Below are positions 24,295 to 36,800 of a DNA stretch of 64,000 nucleotides, in pieces. Made by a program: the position numbers and the translations under genes. The notes below the pieces were generated by a model, which saw only the letters and a list, made by a program, of their open reading frames with translations, was not told the DNA's origin and ran no database searches. Within the stretch, counting starts at the first letter, position 1; the number at the start of each line of letters is the position of its first letter. Source of the DNA: Amyloporia xantha (lineage: Eukaryota > Basidiomycota > Agaricomycetes > Polyporales > Adustoporiaceae); NCBI GenBank assembly GCA_036971615.1, contig JAYKKR010000001.1, positions 2,604,001 to 2,668,000 on the forward strand, written 5' to 3'.

Positions 24295-25475
24295 GGTGGT
24301 AGAACCATACTGTAATACATGGTATTTCATTTTTTATTATTATCGGTTTTGGGGGCTGTGTAATGACCATTTGCATTGTAGTTTGGTAAGTGTCGGGAAA
24401 AATAAGGGGGGGGGAATATTGTTGTGGGCCGTTTCTATGTCTATGTACGGAAACTGCCTCGGGCTGGAGCTGATGTTGTCATATAAATATGAAGGGTCCA
24501 ATTTTCATACACACGATTGCATTGATGCGGTAGAAGGCCATGCACACAGATATGTTTCCAGTACCATCATGGAATGGATGATACTATACTATTAAGGTCA
24601 CATCGCTTGACGTAGACGTATATAACTACAATGGTGAGGAAAAGATCACAGCCGCTCACTTTGTTGGTGTACTCACATGAAACAGAAAAGTTGCCATCAA
24701 CTTGCACTGTTGATCTGTCTATTTCAAACAGATCAATCTCATGAGTACGAAATCCAGTGTGCTTACCCTGGTGCTCGCCTACTGGGGCATACAGGATGTG
24801 ATGAATATACCAGACCAGCCGGGTACTGTGACCAGGTTAGCATTCTGCAATGGTTACAGACGAAGAGGTCTTTACGCACCGGTCCACAGAGTGGAGGATG
24901 TAGCTTCCACTCCCGACATCAGTGTCACAGATTGTATGGCAAGTTCTGGAAAAGCTTGACTGTCTTCTGAAAAGGTCTGCATGGTGCACACAACTGTGGC
25001 CCATAATGAGACGACATCACTTACTTCAAGGTATGAGCAGAGTACCCTGCGTGCAAAATGGGCAAGTCCCTTCTAAGCTATGGCTTGGGAGACTTCCCAT
25101 GGGAAAACAGCAGACTGAACGATATTCTGAACAGGTTGTATCATATTCTGATATTCAAATCGACTTTCCTCAGCTAGCTGGAAGCTATGAAATGACCATA
25201 AAATCGCACATGGCGAGGACCCCTCAGGCTGCTGGATGCGCTCGACAGCGGAAGTTGGGATGCGCCGCCCAAGACACACATGCTACATGCCGGCCTCACC
25301 GTTGACGAGGCTATGATGCATCGACACTTTGGACATAAGGGGCTGAAACGGTCCCTAGTTTTTGACACCTGTCAGGGAGGCACCCGGCAAGACAATACCA
25401 GCCTGTCAGAGGACTGGATATACTACCATTCAGTGGTTTCAGTGAGTATGGCTTATAGGAACCGGAACCGTCATT
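24295..25475. other. No gene seen
   Basis: IDO 3' flank and left flank of the palindrome. Open frames at 24677-25507 are partly overlapping and peptide-like but share no phase or domain. Near 25,285 the phrase GLTVDEAMMHRHFGHKGLK could be a decayed transposon protein, which I cannot confirm. Confidence 0.3.
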
Positions 25476-26507
25476 CACTGGATGCGGGTATTAATCTTTT
25501 TGGGTGAAAGATAGTAAAAAGATTGAAAAAAGAGTTTAAAGGGGTTTACCATCTTTAGCACCTTAATATTGATAAAAAGACAGAAAAGAAGATTGAAAAG
25601 ATATTAAGAACAGATTGAAATAAGATTGAAGAAAAGATTGAAATACATCTTATCTGTCTTGTATCAATCTGTTTTCAATATTACAGACAAAAAGATGAAA
25701 GTGAGACTGAAATAAGACTTTGATAGGATTGATGGGAAAGATTGAAAACAGATTGAAATAGGATTGTGACAGCTCTGTCACAGTATGTTCAAAATCTTGT
25801 GACATGAAAGATAGAGATAAGACTGTGACCACATGTTTTCAATCTTTTCAATCAGTTTTAAGTGTCATATGATGCAGAAAAAAATGAATACAAGACTGAA
25901 ATAAAACACAAAAAGGATTGAAAAATAAAGATGGAATAAGACCGAAATATAATTGAAGCAAGATTAAACTAAGATTAAAATAGGATTGAATTTTTCAATC
26001 TTATTTCAATCTTATTTCAATCCTATTTCAGTCTTATTTCAGTCTTATTTCATCTTTATTTTTCAATCCTTTTTGTGTTTTATTTCAGTCTTGTATTCAT
26101 TTTTTCTGCATCATATGACACTTAAAACTGATTGAAAAGATTGAAAACATGTGGTCACAGTCTTATCTCTATCTTTCATGTCACAAGATTTTGAACATAC
26201 TGTGACAGAGCTGTCACAATCCTATTTCAATCTGTTTTCAATCTTTCCCATCAATCCTATCAAAGTCTTATTTCAGTCTCACTTTCATCTTTTTGTCTGT
26301 AATATTGAAAACAGATTGATACAAGACAGATAAGATGTATTTCAATCTTTTCTTCAATCTTATTTCAATCTGTTCTTAATATCTTTTCAATCTTCTTTTC
26401 TGTCTTTTTATCAATATTAAGGTGCTAAAGATGGTAAACCCCTTTAAACTCTTTTTTCAATCTTTTTACTATCTTTCACCCAAAAAGATTAATACCCGCA
26501 TCCAGTG
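25476..26507. mobile_element. 1,032-bp palindromic fold-back element, CACTA-like
   Basis: The element is a single inverted repeat: position x pairs with position 51,983 minus x across its whole length with no length difference, and the centre lies at about 25,992 (GATTGAA TTT TTCAATC). It begins CACTGGATGCGGG and ends in the reverse complement, flanked on both sides by ATT (25473-25475 and 26508-26510). CACT(A/G) ends plus a 3-bp target duplication are the signature of CACTA/EnSpm (CMC) transposons, so this looks like a non-autonomous fold-back member. The arms appear identical outside the central 70 bp or so of each side and are built from repeated AGATTGAAA-like words. No transposase is encoded. 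Confidence 0.85.
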
Positions 26508-27499
26508 ATTGCTCACGGCGATGCATGGCAGATTTGAACCTCTAGTACACACCAAAGGCTCTCGATCTCTGACAGTGAGTAACCATGCTTTCTCTATTGG
26601 GCAATCTGTGTATGTAACTCATGCGAACACTATCTGCGAGCGAGGCTAACCTATAGGTAACTGACAAATAAGTCGTCTTGTCATGAGCACCACCATTGCT
26701 TGATCATATACTGCAATTTTGATGTGGCCTCACGTGAGTGAACATTATACCTCGGATCTCTTTCTTGGTGTTATTCATGTTTTGACATCTTGTGTGGTGC
26801 ACTAACACGTCAACAGTAACTGGAAGTCTGAAAGATCCTACTATTTTGTTGGTTTCTTATCGTGTGCCCCTACTGCGCTCAACTTCTTAAACTAAAGTCA
26901 TATCATCATATATAGGTTCTATTCTGACATCTGCATGATGACAGTCACTTATGGTGCTTTGTACCCATCAACATGCATGGGAGAGGACAGTCAATCTCCT
27001 GTGGTGATTCACACCTGAGGTCTGAATGCTTATATTTATGGTTTAACTGATTTCAAAGTACAGTTGATGATGCATTAACATCTTGTTATTTCAGTAATAT
27101 TATAACTTGTGACAGGATTACTACGAACATTACAAGTCACGATCTCTACAGCAATGTTTACTCAATGATGAGTCTCATCTGCATGTTCACAAGTTAAGCA
27201 GATATATATAATGGTGCATACGCAAAAGTTGGGTGGTCGTATAAAGCAATGCAATTGCTTTGAAGACATATTCATCAGTGTCATCCTCTACTGGTCTGCA
27301 GGAATTCAGACACACAAGAATTAATAAGTAAATTTCATGGATGTATCATGTCAATTTATACTGCTTACCTTGCACTCTTTCATTCTGCTGGTATACAGCA
27401 ATGCAATCCTCATAAAGCTTCTGTAATTCGATGGAACGACTAATAGAGCATACCTGATATATCACAAATGATGTCCATTATAGTAATTGCCAACTAGTA
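26508..27499. other. No gene seen
   Basis: AT-leaning sequence between the palindrome and the WOPR gene. The last exon of that gene may lie here (a GTGAGT donor ends its known coding part at about 27,503). Confidence 0.4.
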
Positions 27500-28252
27500 C
27501 TCACCGATAACATGCAGATATACCACTGATATTGAGTTTTGACATTGGCGGTAATTGCAAGTATGATGCACGGCCACCCAGATAGACCTCTTCACTGATT
27601 GGGATAAATTGCAAGGATGCTGTATCTGATATAGATCTCAAGACTCCAGATCGTATATCGCATGCACGATAATAAGATATAACACGGTATGTAAGACCGT
27701 TGACACCCACAGTGATGGACTGATATGAAAGTGTTTCAATTACTATTTTTATTCTGGTCCTGAGCATGCTAACCTTTTGAATCAGTCCATCATCCGCAAG
27801 ACAATTGTGTTCAGTGAATGGGCCACACATTGATAGTTCTAAATCACTATCTGGGCAATTTCCAAGTCGAGGTATAAAGGTGCTTCCATGTTGCAAAATG
27901 AACTTGGCTGATAAAGGATTGGCAGTGAGAGGAACAGTGGGGTTGAGTTCCCGACGTATCTGAGGTGACTACATCAGTTCCGGTAATGACAATTATGACC
28001 ACACAGCCCAAAAAAACCTGCCATAAAACTCTTCACAAACCGTGCATCACTCCAATTTATGTTGTCTATGCAGTGAAAATCTCTGATTTCATCAACTGCA
28101 TAGATAAAAATAGCACCACTTGTTGCCGTAACTTGTATTTGTCCATCGCACAGTATAAATGACTGTGTGGCAGACTGTGCTAGGCCAGTACGATGAGCCT
28201 CAATAGCAAGAAGTGCATCATAAGGAGTTTTTATCCATCCAGTGAGAGACAT
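27500..28252 (-). CDS. Gti1/Pac2 (WOPR) family transcription factor, diverged
   Basis: WOPR proteins are fungal DNA-binding regulators of morphological switching (Wor1, Ryp1, Pac2). Exon 1 (from 28252) begins MSLTGWIKTPYDALLAIEAH, which matches the N-terminal WOPR block. It is followed by SGAIFIYAVDE and the NWSDARFVKSF block, equivalent to the family's SGSVFVWDE...W(S/T)xSRV. After an intron ending near 27960 come LTYRVISYYRACDIRSGVL, matching the family's HLISYYTxxDVxxGxL, and ISEEVY. The usual arginine/tryptophan-rich DNA-contact residues of the first half (for example RRWTDG) are replaced by FHCIDN, so DNA binding may be altered. The last visible exon ends at a GTGAGT donor, and I could not place the C-terminal exon. 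Function in this organism is inference. Confidence 0.75.
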
Positions 28253-31200
28253 GGTGGTTTGATGTCAGTAGAGACTCGGACCATGAGGTTTGGTCGCTTT
28301 GAAAGATGCGTGTTCTCGCTTAACATGGCCAGCTGACCAATTAGGAAAGAATGTGTGACAGTAACATCAAAAACAAAGCATCCTGTTCAGATATAGGCAT
28401 ATAATTAAAAATATTGTAGCCGGCATTTTTGTGTGTGGTCTTAATTGTCCGGTATCGAGAGATTGACTGATAGCAGACATCTCATCATTACAAGTTGCAC
28501 GGCCACCTTATATGAAATTAATGTAATGTTTTGTGCAACTCACTGACGTTTTTATGCACAGATTGCTATTGATATTAAAAATACTCTCTGGTGAAGCCAG
28601 AGACTGTCAAATAAGTCGAGGATGAAATGTTCCGCTCGTATTTATTGAATTTTATTCACCGACAGTGAGCATCGGTGAATGAGCACGTGACTGGCTTCGT
28701 TAAGAGCGATGTATGATTTCATGTATCGGCAACATGTGGCATTCAAAATTGTGCTAGCAGCCAACAATGTGGCCAACAAATATCTTTAATTCATTCAAAA
28801 TATACATTACGATTACTGATACTGGATACCGCGAACTCATGATAATGTTCTATGCTACCATCACATCCACTGCTCCGGGTCACTGATAAGCAACTGGATA
28901 TGCTCAATGCGATCGGAACAAGTTGATCCACGACCACTTACTGTGGATGAGATGTGAGCGTCGGACGACGACAAACTGTTTCCTGCGTTCAGCGTCGACG
29001 CTTGCAGCGGAGTATCTCGCTTTATATGATGTAAACAGAGACTTACGGTATATCAAAACTTCGTCTGAAGGTCGTTCATGACAGCTGCTGCGACTCTTGA
29101 GTGGAATCTGAGCCTCATGTGTGGGTACGATCGCGTCGTCCTGCAAGGAACAATTTGCACGCCGTTAACGACTGAGGAGCGGACTTCCGACTGCCAGAGC
29201 ACGACTGTTCTTACAGCATCATGATCCAAGTTTATCGTGACATAGTCGTGGTACTACAGGTCAAAGGCAAACGCATTACGCCACACGCCTGGCCTTCAGG
29301 TAAATGGTTTGAGTCCGGGAAGGACTTACGGTCGGAAGATACGGCTACATTTCTGCTCTGTGGAGAGCTCAAGACACGCCGCCATGCGGTCTCTCGCATG
29401 ATGACTGACGTGCGGGAGAACAGCTGTCCAGCGGGTGAGGGGCGTGAGTGGTCCGACGCCGTTGTCAAGCCTGAGGAGCGGGGAAGAGAGAGGGATGTGG
29501 TCAGCATGATCACGGTAGTAGGCTGACTCGCGTCCACTCACCGATGACAAGGCATCGGCGAGATGGTCTTTGATCGGCTTGCCAGCCGATTTGTAGAGTC
29601 AGATTAGACCTAGATCAGCAAAGGCCGAGGCAGGTGAGGTGGTTGCACAGTGCTGGAAGGAGAGATGAGCCGGGGAGTGCTGTGCACACTCCGTCTGGAC
29701 AGCCCTGGACATGATTAGATAAATACCACGCTAATATAGAAAGCCATCGATCAACCATATTGACGTGGTTGGTCGTTTACTAGCTGGTAATCAGTTGAGT
29801 TCAGCGTCTGTTTGTATTTCGCTCCGGGGGTTGACGTACTGTTAAAAACACGACAATGCGTGGGAATCCGCAAATGTATGGTCTCAACGCACAGCATTAA
29901 ACCTCAGTGCCCCGTTGAGACACCAGCACATGACCTGCCAGCATCCCAAGCTTAACTGTCGACGTCTTCCTGCCAACAATGCCACAGTGCGTAACCTACC
30001 CTGCGCAGTGGTCTCCAAGACGTCTTTCAGCCTGGTTGAATACCACAGCGCGATTAGGCTAAATGAGCACGAATCGAGAATGCGTTGCGCAGCGAGGTCT
30101 GTGTACGCCACAGCTGGAGTGGTTGCGAAAGCGAAGTACGCTAGGATCGTCAGAGGATAGTCCCAGCGAAGGCGGGTCCTAGACACAACCGAAAGCGATG
30201 TGCGTCTCCGCCCAGGTCATATAATCGGGTTATCGTTGCGACTGGTTGAGAAAGACCAGGTGTGGCATCTAGGCTCCTAACCTCCCTATGATCACTCCTG
30301 CTTACTTCACCTGATTCTAATAAGAGATCACGCGCTCTTCTATGAAGCAACGGCGGACCCCTATTATGCCGCTCGTCGAGTTCTCTTACCTGCGTGGCAC
30401 ACAATGTTCTTCCATTGAGCCACGTCACGACCCTTTGCAATGTCCAGGAAGGAATGTTAGAGGTATGTCGTTCATCACACTATTTGCCTCCCTTGCATTT
30501 CCTTGGACCCTCTGTCTTTGACTCAACTACTTCGTACATTGTTCGGTGCCACCTTAGCGGCCGTCACGCGACTGCACGGTACTCGCGTGTTGCTCACGCG
30601 ATCAAGCTCCCCTTCTCGATCTCCGTGCAGCGCAATCGTAAATACTTCTGCGCGAATAAGAACTCCTAGAGTGCGGATCGCAACGGCCCAAAGCCGTCAC
30701 AGCGCACTACCAGCTGTTCACATATCTCCGCGTGAGACAGGACGTCCTGGCGTAGCGTGGAATGACAGCTCAGTGTCCCGTACATATTGTACATTTCTCT
30801 TCATGCTCTGACTGTGCTCTGCTGATGGGGCGAACGTTACACGGCGTACATTTGCCCACCCAAGGATGTTACAGTGCGCACCATGCATCTCCGCGCTATC
30901 TACACCGTCAATCCACCTATTCATGACGTACGAGTGCGCCATGTCTGCTACGACTCTAATTTTCCGAACATAAGAGAGAGAGAGGCGGGCATGATAAGTT
31001 ATGCTGCTTTACTTATGTACACAGTTAGATATGCACATGTGCTACATCATTCGAGGCTTGGCCACGCGTCCCCAGCCCTCACGTTCCCTCGATGAAGGGT
31101 CCTACGTATCGTGTACAGTAGACTCGAATATATACGATTCTCGTATTTCATTAGGTGGCTCCGAGGTACGGACAGGAGGCACGTACGATTCGTCCACTTG

Positions 31201-32249
31201 ACAGAGATGAGCATCACTGATGAGTGTCAGTAAGACAAGCGGACGCTGATGGCGTTCTAATGCGGGTAGGTACGACCGAATTTCATCCCTTGGTGTCGAA
31301 TCTACGCCGGTGAAACCATGTAGCTACCGACCCAACGAGACGCCAGCGAGCTAGGGGGTGAGGATCCCACCCGCGTCAGGCTGACGGATGGTGAATTGTT
31401 TTGATCGCCTGCTAATATGTCGAACTATCTATTGGACGGCGTACACGTCATGCGTGGATGGAGACGGCGCGTTGTTTATGCCAATTTGTGAGTCCTGTCG
31501 TATATGGAGGCAGGGTACATACAACCATGCATGTCTGTCAGTCGTGTGAGTATTTGCATATCTGTCTACCTCGTTGTCCCTACCGTGTGGAGCCTTCCAA
31601 ACGTCTGTTGTGCTGGGCGAGGTCGAGGACTGGGCTACGTGGCCTCTGCGAAAGAGGGAGCGTGCCTGCTTTCAGTCTGCCAGGTAACGCGCAATTTGCT
31701 TCCCAGTGCCAGAGCGCCTAGCCAACATAGTCTTGCCCCGCTGAAGATTGGCCTCTCTCGCACTACGTGTGTATAGTTGGTTCGCTCGAGTCGCAGTTGC
31801 CGTAAGGTAAGTATAGATGGTTAGATTGAACAACATCAGCGGATAACTAATACACGTGCTATTTACTTGACTGGTTGAGGGCCCTCGGCCTTCTTCCTAT
31901 CTGCGCTGAGACGTGGCCCGTTGTCCGGTATCACGGAAGATAAATTAATAACGGATTAGCAAGTTAAGTATGGTTTACGAGCTACTTCGGTACATTATAG
32001 TCTTCTATATATTTTTTCTAATTCGTTCGAATAGGTTGTAAGTAAACTGAACATACAGTCTTCACATAATTAGCGGCACAGAACCTCCGCGTGTCTAGAT
32101 AAACATATCTCCATGCCGGTTTTTGGGTGGTTTTTTCATAGCTTCTGAGATTATAAGAAAATATCACTGCATCAAACTTATTGTGGGCTGTGTATAGATA
32201 CGACACACGACGTAATGTGAGAGATGTACGTACCTTTATTTCCCTCGCG
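28253..32249. other. Long stretch without a supported gene
   Basis: Several peptide-like minus-strand frames (29146-28904, 30186-29884, 30440-30150) and plus-strand frames (30394-30811, 31458-31776) have no joinable introns and no domains I know. The hydrophobic stretch near 30,140-30,090 (minus; FAFATTPAVAY) could be a membrane segment. Confidence 0.3.
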
Positions 32250-33473
32250 TTATTGATGGAGTATAATATCTGTTTCAAGCGTGCCTCCGTACGGCCAGTC
32301 CCGACTACCAGACATAAACGCCATAGAACTGAAAGTGTAACCTTGGCGATCAGTATAACTTGTTTTTTTTAGTACGGAGCAGCCTGACCTGTATATAAAC
32401 GGTGCTGATATTCTGAGGAAGGCGCCCGATTCAACAAATTTGTGTCGTGTATGATTGAGAACATCAAATTTAACGGCGGGGTATCGATTTACGATGTCTG
32501 CGTTATCTATGTCCAGTGACAAATGTGACGATTGTCTATCATAATATACACAGTGAAACTTACGTTGAGTGCGGATATCAAAAGGAAACGTCCAGCAGTG
32601 CTTGTCCTGAGTGCATCGACTGCCGTACAGCTCTACAGCTTGCGGGTGTTGTACTCGTGTTCCTGAATCTATTACAGTAAATCCTCGCTTCTGATATTTG
32701 ACTTTCCACTCCATCGCCGCTCTGTCCGTTGTATCTCGACATATATAGGTCGCATGCTCCCTAAATGTTGCTCGAGGGAACAACGCGACAGCGTGTGTCG
32801 CCGTAATAAAGTTCATAACTGCCGCTGTTGTGAGTGTCAACCATTAATACATTGCAATAGTCAGTGGATGGTACGTACTGGAATGGAATTTAAGTACTTG
32901 ATGAATCGGATGATGTTTGGATACAATGAGTTGAATATGGCTATGTCCCGATTCATCGTAATTGTAGAAGTTAGTGCGGACGAAATTGAATGTGGTGAAA
33001 TTATATTGTGGGTGTCGTGATGAAGTTCGGACTTGCATGAGACTTGGCGTACAAAGCGCGGCAATGTCGAAGAACGGATGCTTGCCTCGAGAGGCCTGGT
33101 AGGAGTAGCCATTATTTTGAAGCCATCTCCCCATGCTCAGGAGACCGCTGAAAGGGAGGTAAATGTCCAAATCACTGTCGGGATAATGACATCGAGAGAG
33201 GTACTGCAGTGCTTGCGATCCCGAGACAATACCGTCGCACTCGGAGAGTTTGGTTCGAAATTCGGATGGATTCTGAAACCAGCTTGACATGAACTTGTCC
33301 ACATCCCATGCTCGACGGTTGTATGCCATTATGGCGAAGTAAAGATGTGAGCTGATGGTACGCAGTCGAAAGATCGTGCTTGGGGTACAGAGCGCCAGGC
33401 AGCTATCAATAATCGTGATTTCAGCGGTAAGCATGAAGCACTCGAAAGGTGATATGTAGTCAGTGTCCGTCAT
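32250..33473 (-). CDS. Hypothetical protein with nucleotidyltransferase-like GS...DSDLD motif, two or more exons
   Basis: Exon 1 (from 33473) carries VSGSQALQYLSR...PDSDLDIYLP, with a GS pair and a DxD about 15 residues later, the spacing of a minimal nucleotidyltransferase signature. It then has GRWLQNNGYSY. Exon 2 begins after a short intron (GTACGT donor, CAACAG acceptor) that joins in phase, giving AVMNFITATHAVALFPRATF. The combination (leader helix, GS...DSDLD, GY, then VMN...A..LFP.ATF) matches from memory a large lineage-expanded family of Agaricomycetes proteins annotated only as hypothetical. A third catalytic carboxylate is not obvious, so enzymatic activity is unproven. The end at 32250 is that of the open frame and the true 3' end may use another intron. 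Confidence 0.7.
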
Positions 33474-33765
33474 AGCGACCGATTAGAAGGGATTTCACTT
33501 TGTCGTACTGTATATTAGTCTGACGCTCGATCGATTTCCCATCCAGATGCAATACTGCACGCACGTCGCACAATGACCATATCCAGGCTAACCATACGCC
33601 GAGCAGTGCACACACGTTATGCTCATCGCGCACAGTAAGCGACGACAAATACACGACACGTACTCTGGACGAGGCGCTTCATCAAAAGAAGAAACATGGC
33701 GTCATGACTATTACGACTTAGGTCATTGCTGCCTTGTCATAAACCCCGTGTAACAACCAAGGAGG

Positions 33766-33772
33766 ATAAATA
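33766..33772 (+). promoter_or_regulatory. Possible TATA element of the R1-like gene
   Basis: ATAAATA 91 nt upstream of the ATG at 33863 (57 nt upstream of the alternative ATG at 33829). Confidence 0.25.
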
Positions 33773-33862
33773 GTGGCGGTCGGGTTACGTACGAAGTCGG
33801 CAGTTTCTCAGGTTCACCTTCTAAAACAATGTCTGAAAACCCGTCTGTACGAGTGTGCGTAT

Positions 33863-36800
33863 ATGTCCGGAAGCGAGGTGTGTGAAGGTTTTACCTATAA
33901 TACTTACCGGGTATTGATCGATTTTAGATGGGTAAGTGTAATGTTCGTCACATGATCGTGCGAATAGGATGATTACATGAATGCAGTCGCCACGAAGAGT
34001 ACACGCAAGAAAAGGTTGATCTACTACTTTGTACGTGTACTCTCAGACGTTGATCGTTTTTATCTCAGGTCATGCGACGGTTGCGTCGTGTAAATTCAAC
34101 TGTCCAATGCACCGTCTTATGTGACTCTGATGGCTGCGACCCGTAGTTATTGTCTGGTTTAAACACTTCCTTCATCGATGTGGAGAGGTACGTGATGTTT
34201 TTATCTTCGGGTTGTACCATCCTGACTGATGGCATGAAGGACTGTCATTTCGGTCTCGTCTACTTTACCCACAACCGTTGATACAAATGAATTGGACGTA
34301 AGTTTACTTATATCGGAAGGGTCTGTTGTTAAGCGTGTGTGTTCACTTACTTTCGTAGGCGTTGTTAGCCCGGCATGTTGCTTCTTTTATCACCTATCAT
34401 CCGGACTACTCCGTTCTCGCGGCTCGAGTTGAAGTATCGAGGCTTCATCGACAGGTGGATCGCTCGTTCACGAAGTTCATATGGATGATGCATGCGCGTG
34501 AGTGGTATTTATCATCACGCTTGATAATCTGTTTACGGTTCGCGATCTAGAACGTCCTTTTTTGTTTACAACATCGTTTCTTTACTGGGTGGCTCAATTC
34601 GGGGCTTCTTTGGACAATGCGATCGAACATTCTCGCGATTACATCCTTACATAGTGCGTCTACATTACAATGGCTTTATTCATTATATCTGATATGCGTG
34701 CATGCCTAATTTTAAGCGCGTCATACAAGGCTTTGGAAAGGGATTATCTTATGTCTCACGGCGGTTACGTTGTTGAACGCCCTCAGTTTCTTTGGATGAG
34801 AACAGCTGTGGCGTTACATGAAGGTTTCCTTGAACGCATTCTTGAGACATATGACATACTATCCCGACGCCTTTATATCCATGCACGTCCTACCTGCTTG
34901 CAGGCTGGTACTCGTGTCGGACAGTTGAGCTCCTCCTTTCAGTCCAATATGGACACTAGGAGCATTTCTACTGTTTACGAGACTCTCCGGGATTCCGCGA
35001 TCATCAATCGGCGAGGTGGAAGCGTGGGACTCTCCCTTCATCAACTGTCTGCAACAGTGTACGTTCTTGCTATTTCAATGTATGTATATATTATCACTTA
35101 TGCTTTGTAGTTCCCCAGACGACGGTGATGGTCCCATCCAGGGTATCGGCCCGTTGTTGCATATACTCGAATCCAACGTTTGCCTGGCTACACGTGCCAG
35201 TGACAAGGTGTCGAGGTCTGCTACCGTATTTTTAGAACTATGGCACATGGAAATTGCCACTTTTTTGAACGCGAAGAGTGCTAGGATCCCTTCGGATTCT
35301 GCTGCGCGCAGTCTTCATTATGGTTGTTGGATCCCGGACATCTTGTTAGTTGGCTTTCGTGTGCGCCTGTTTTACTGATGGCCGGTTTACATTTCTGTTT
35401 TAGTATGCGGCGCGCTGCATCCCGCTCTTCGTGGACCTTGTTTGATCCAAACAGCGTACCTGGCTTAGCATCGCTGTTTGGTCCAGCGTTCGACGTCGCG
35501 TACGAAACCTTCGAACATTCATGTCCCTCTGGACGTACTGTAAATGCCGTCGATCTCCTCTCGCTAATCGTTAGGACCCAAATCGAAACCGGGGAACCTT
35601 TTATGCTGTACAAGGATACCATAAACCGTACGCTGAGAACTTACTCGATTAGTAATTTTGCATTAATACCAGTGCAGAGCGAAGTAATCAGAAGAACGTC
35701 GGCATCGTACGCGAAGCTAGCCCATGTACCGAAAGCGTTCAAACTAGTACGCCTGTGGAAACCACAGCGTGCTCATCGGCATCTATCATCTTATCGGCAT
35801 TCGCTTCGTCCGCAGGCGTGTACGACTTCACCGGACTTCACCGTATTACTCAATTGGTTGTTCGCAACCTGAATCGAGTTGTGGATATAGCCAATTATCC
35901 TACTCCTGCCGCTCGTCGGTCAGCTTTACGTCACCGCGTCATTGGTATCGCGGTGTTAGGCTTGGCTGATGTGTTCATGCTGATGCAAATGCCTTTTGAT
36001 TCCATGGGAGCCAGTAACTTGAACAGGGAAATATTCGAAACTATATACCACGGCGCTTTGAGTGCCAGCGTCGATTTGGCTGCCGTCGAAGGTTTTTATC
36101 AAACTTGGCGAGGCTCTCCGGCTGAGCAGGGATCGCTACAATTTGATATGTGCGATGTTCGTCCTAGCTCACGCTGGAATTGGGACGTATTGCGCACTCG
36201 TATTGCGACACACGGATTACGAAATGCCCTTTTGGTAGCTCTGAGGCCCGATTTCTCTGCCAGTCAGGTTGCCGCTGTGAATAATTCGTTTGAACCGTAC
36301 ATTGTGTGCGTACATTAAAATTTAATATGATCGATCACTTATTGCTATACCCTTGACCAGTAACCTCCACAGACATCGTGGGACGCACAGTGAATACTCA
36401 ATCGCATGTCGATGGCTGATTGAAGATCTTATTAAACTCGGATTATGGAATGAAACTATTCGACGCTCAATCCTGGAAGCTAGAGGTAATTATCCCCGTG
36501 TAAACGTTATTGTTCGTGGACTGATCTTCCCGTGTACCTCGAGGTTCGATTCAAGACATATCAGCAATCCCAGAGCCTATCCGACGCGTGTATAAGACTA
36601 TATGGGAAATCAGTCCTCGGAAGTTAGTTGACATGGCCGTCGGTCGTGGTGCATACGTTTGTCAGAGCCAAAGTTTGTCGCTTTATATGTCGGCTCCCTC
36701 AGTCGATCGTGTTGTAAGACGTTGTTTTTACCACATATTGCGCATTATTAATCATATTACGCCAGACGAGAATGCATTTCTATATGTGGAAGAGAGGACT

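Noticed and set aside
24677..25507. Copia-like gag-pre-integrase segment (MMHRHFGHKGLK)
   Set aside because: The short resemblance is not backed by neighbouring integrase or reverse transcriptase motifs in any frame.
25650..26333. Identical 60-codon frames at 25650-25832 (-) and 26151-26333 (+)
   Set aside because: They are the same sequence read in the two arms of the palindrome; the peptide is low-complexity and repeat derived.
26520..26600. Possible tRNA on the minus strand (GAGGTTCAAATC)
   Set aside because: No acceptor or T-arm pairing fits around the B-box-like word. No tRNA was found elsewhere in the window either.
33829..33880. ATG at 33829 (MSENPSVRVCVYVRKRG) as the R1 start
   Set aside because: It resembles an ATP-cone start but is in another frame than the following exon, with no GT-AG pair to join them. 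Kept as a possible sign of a frameshift in the cone.
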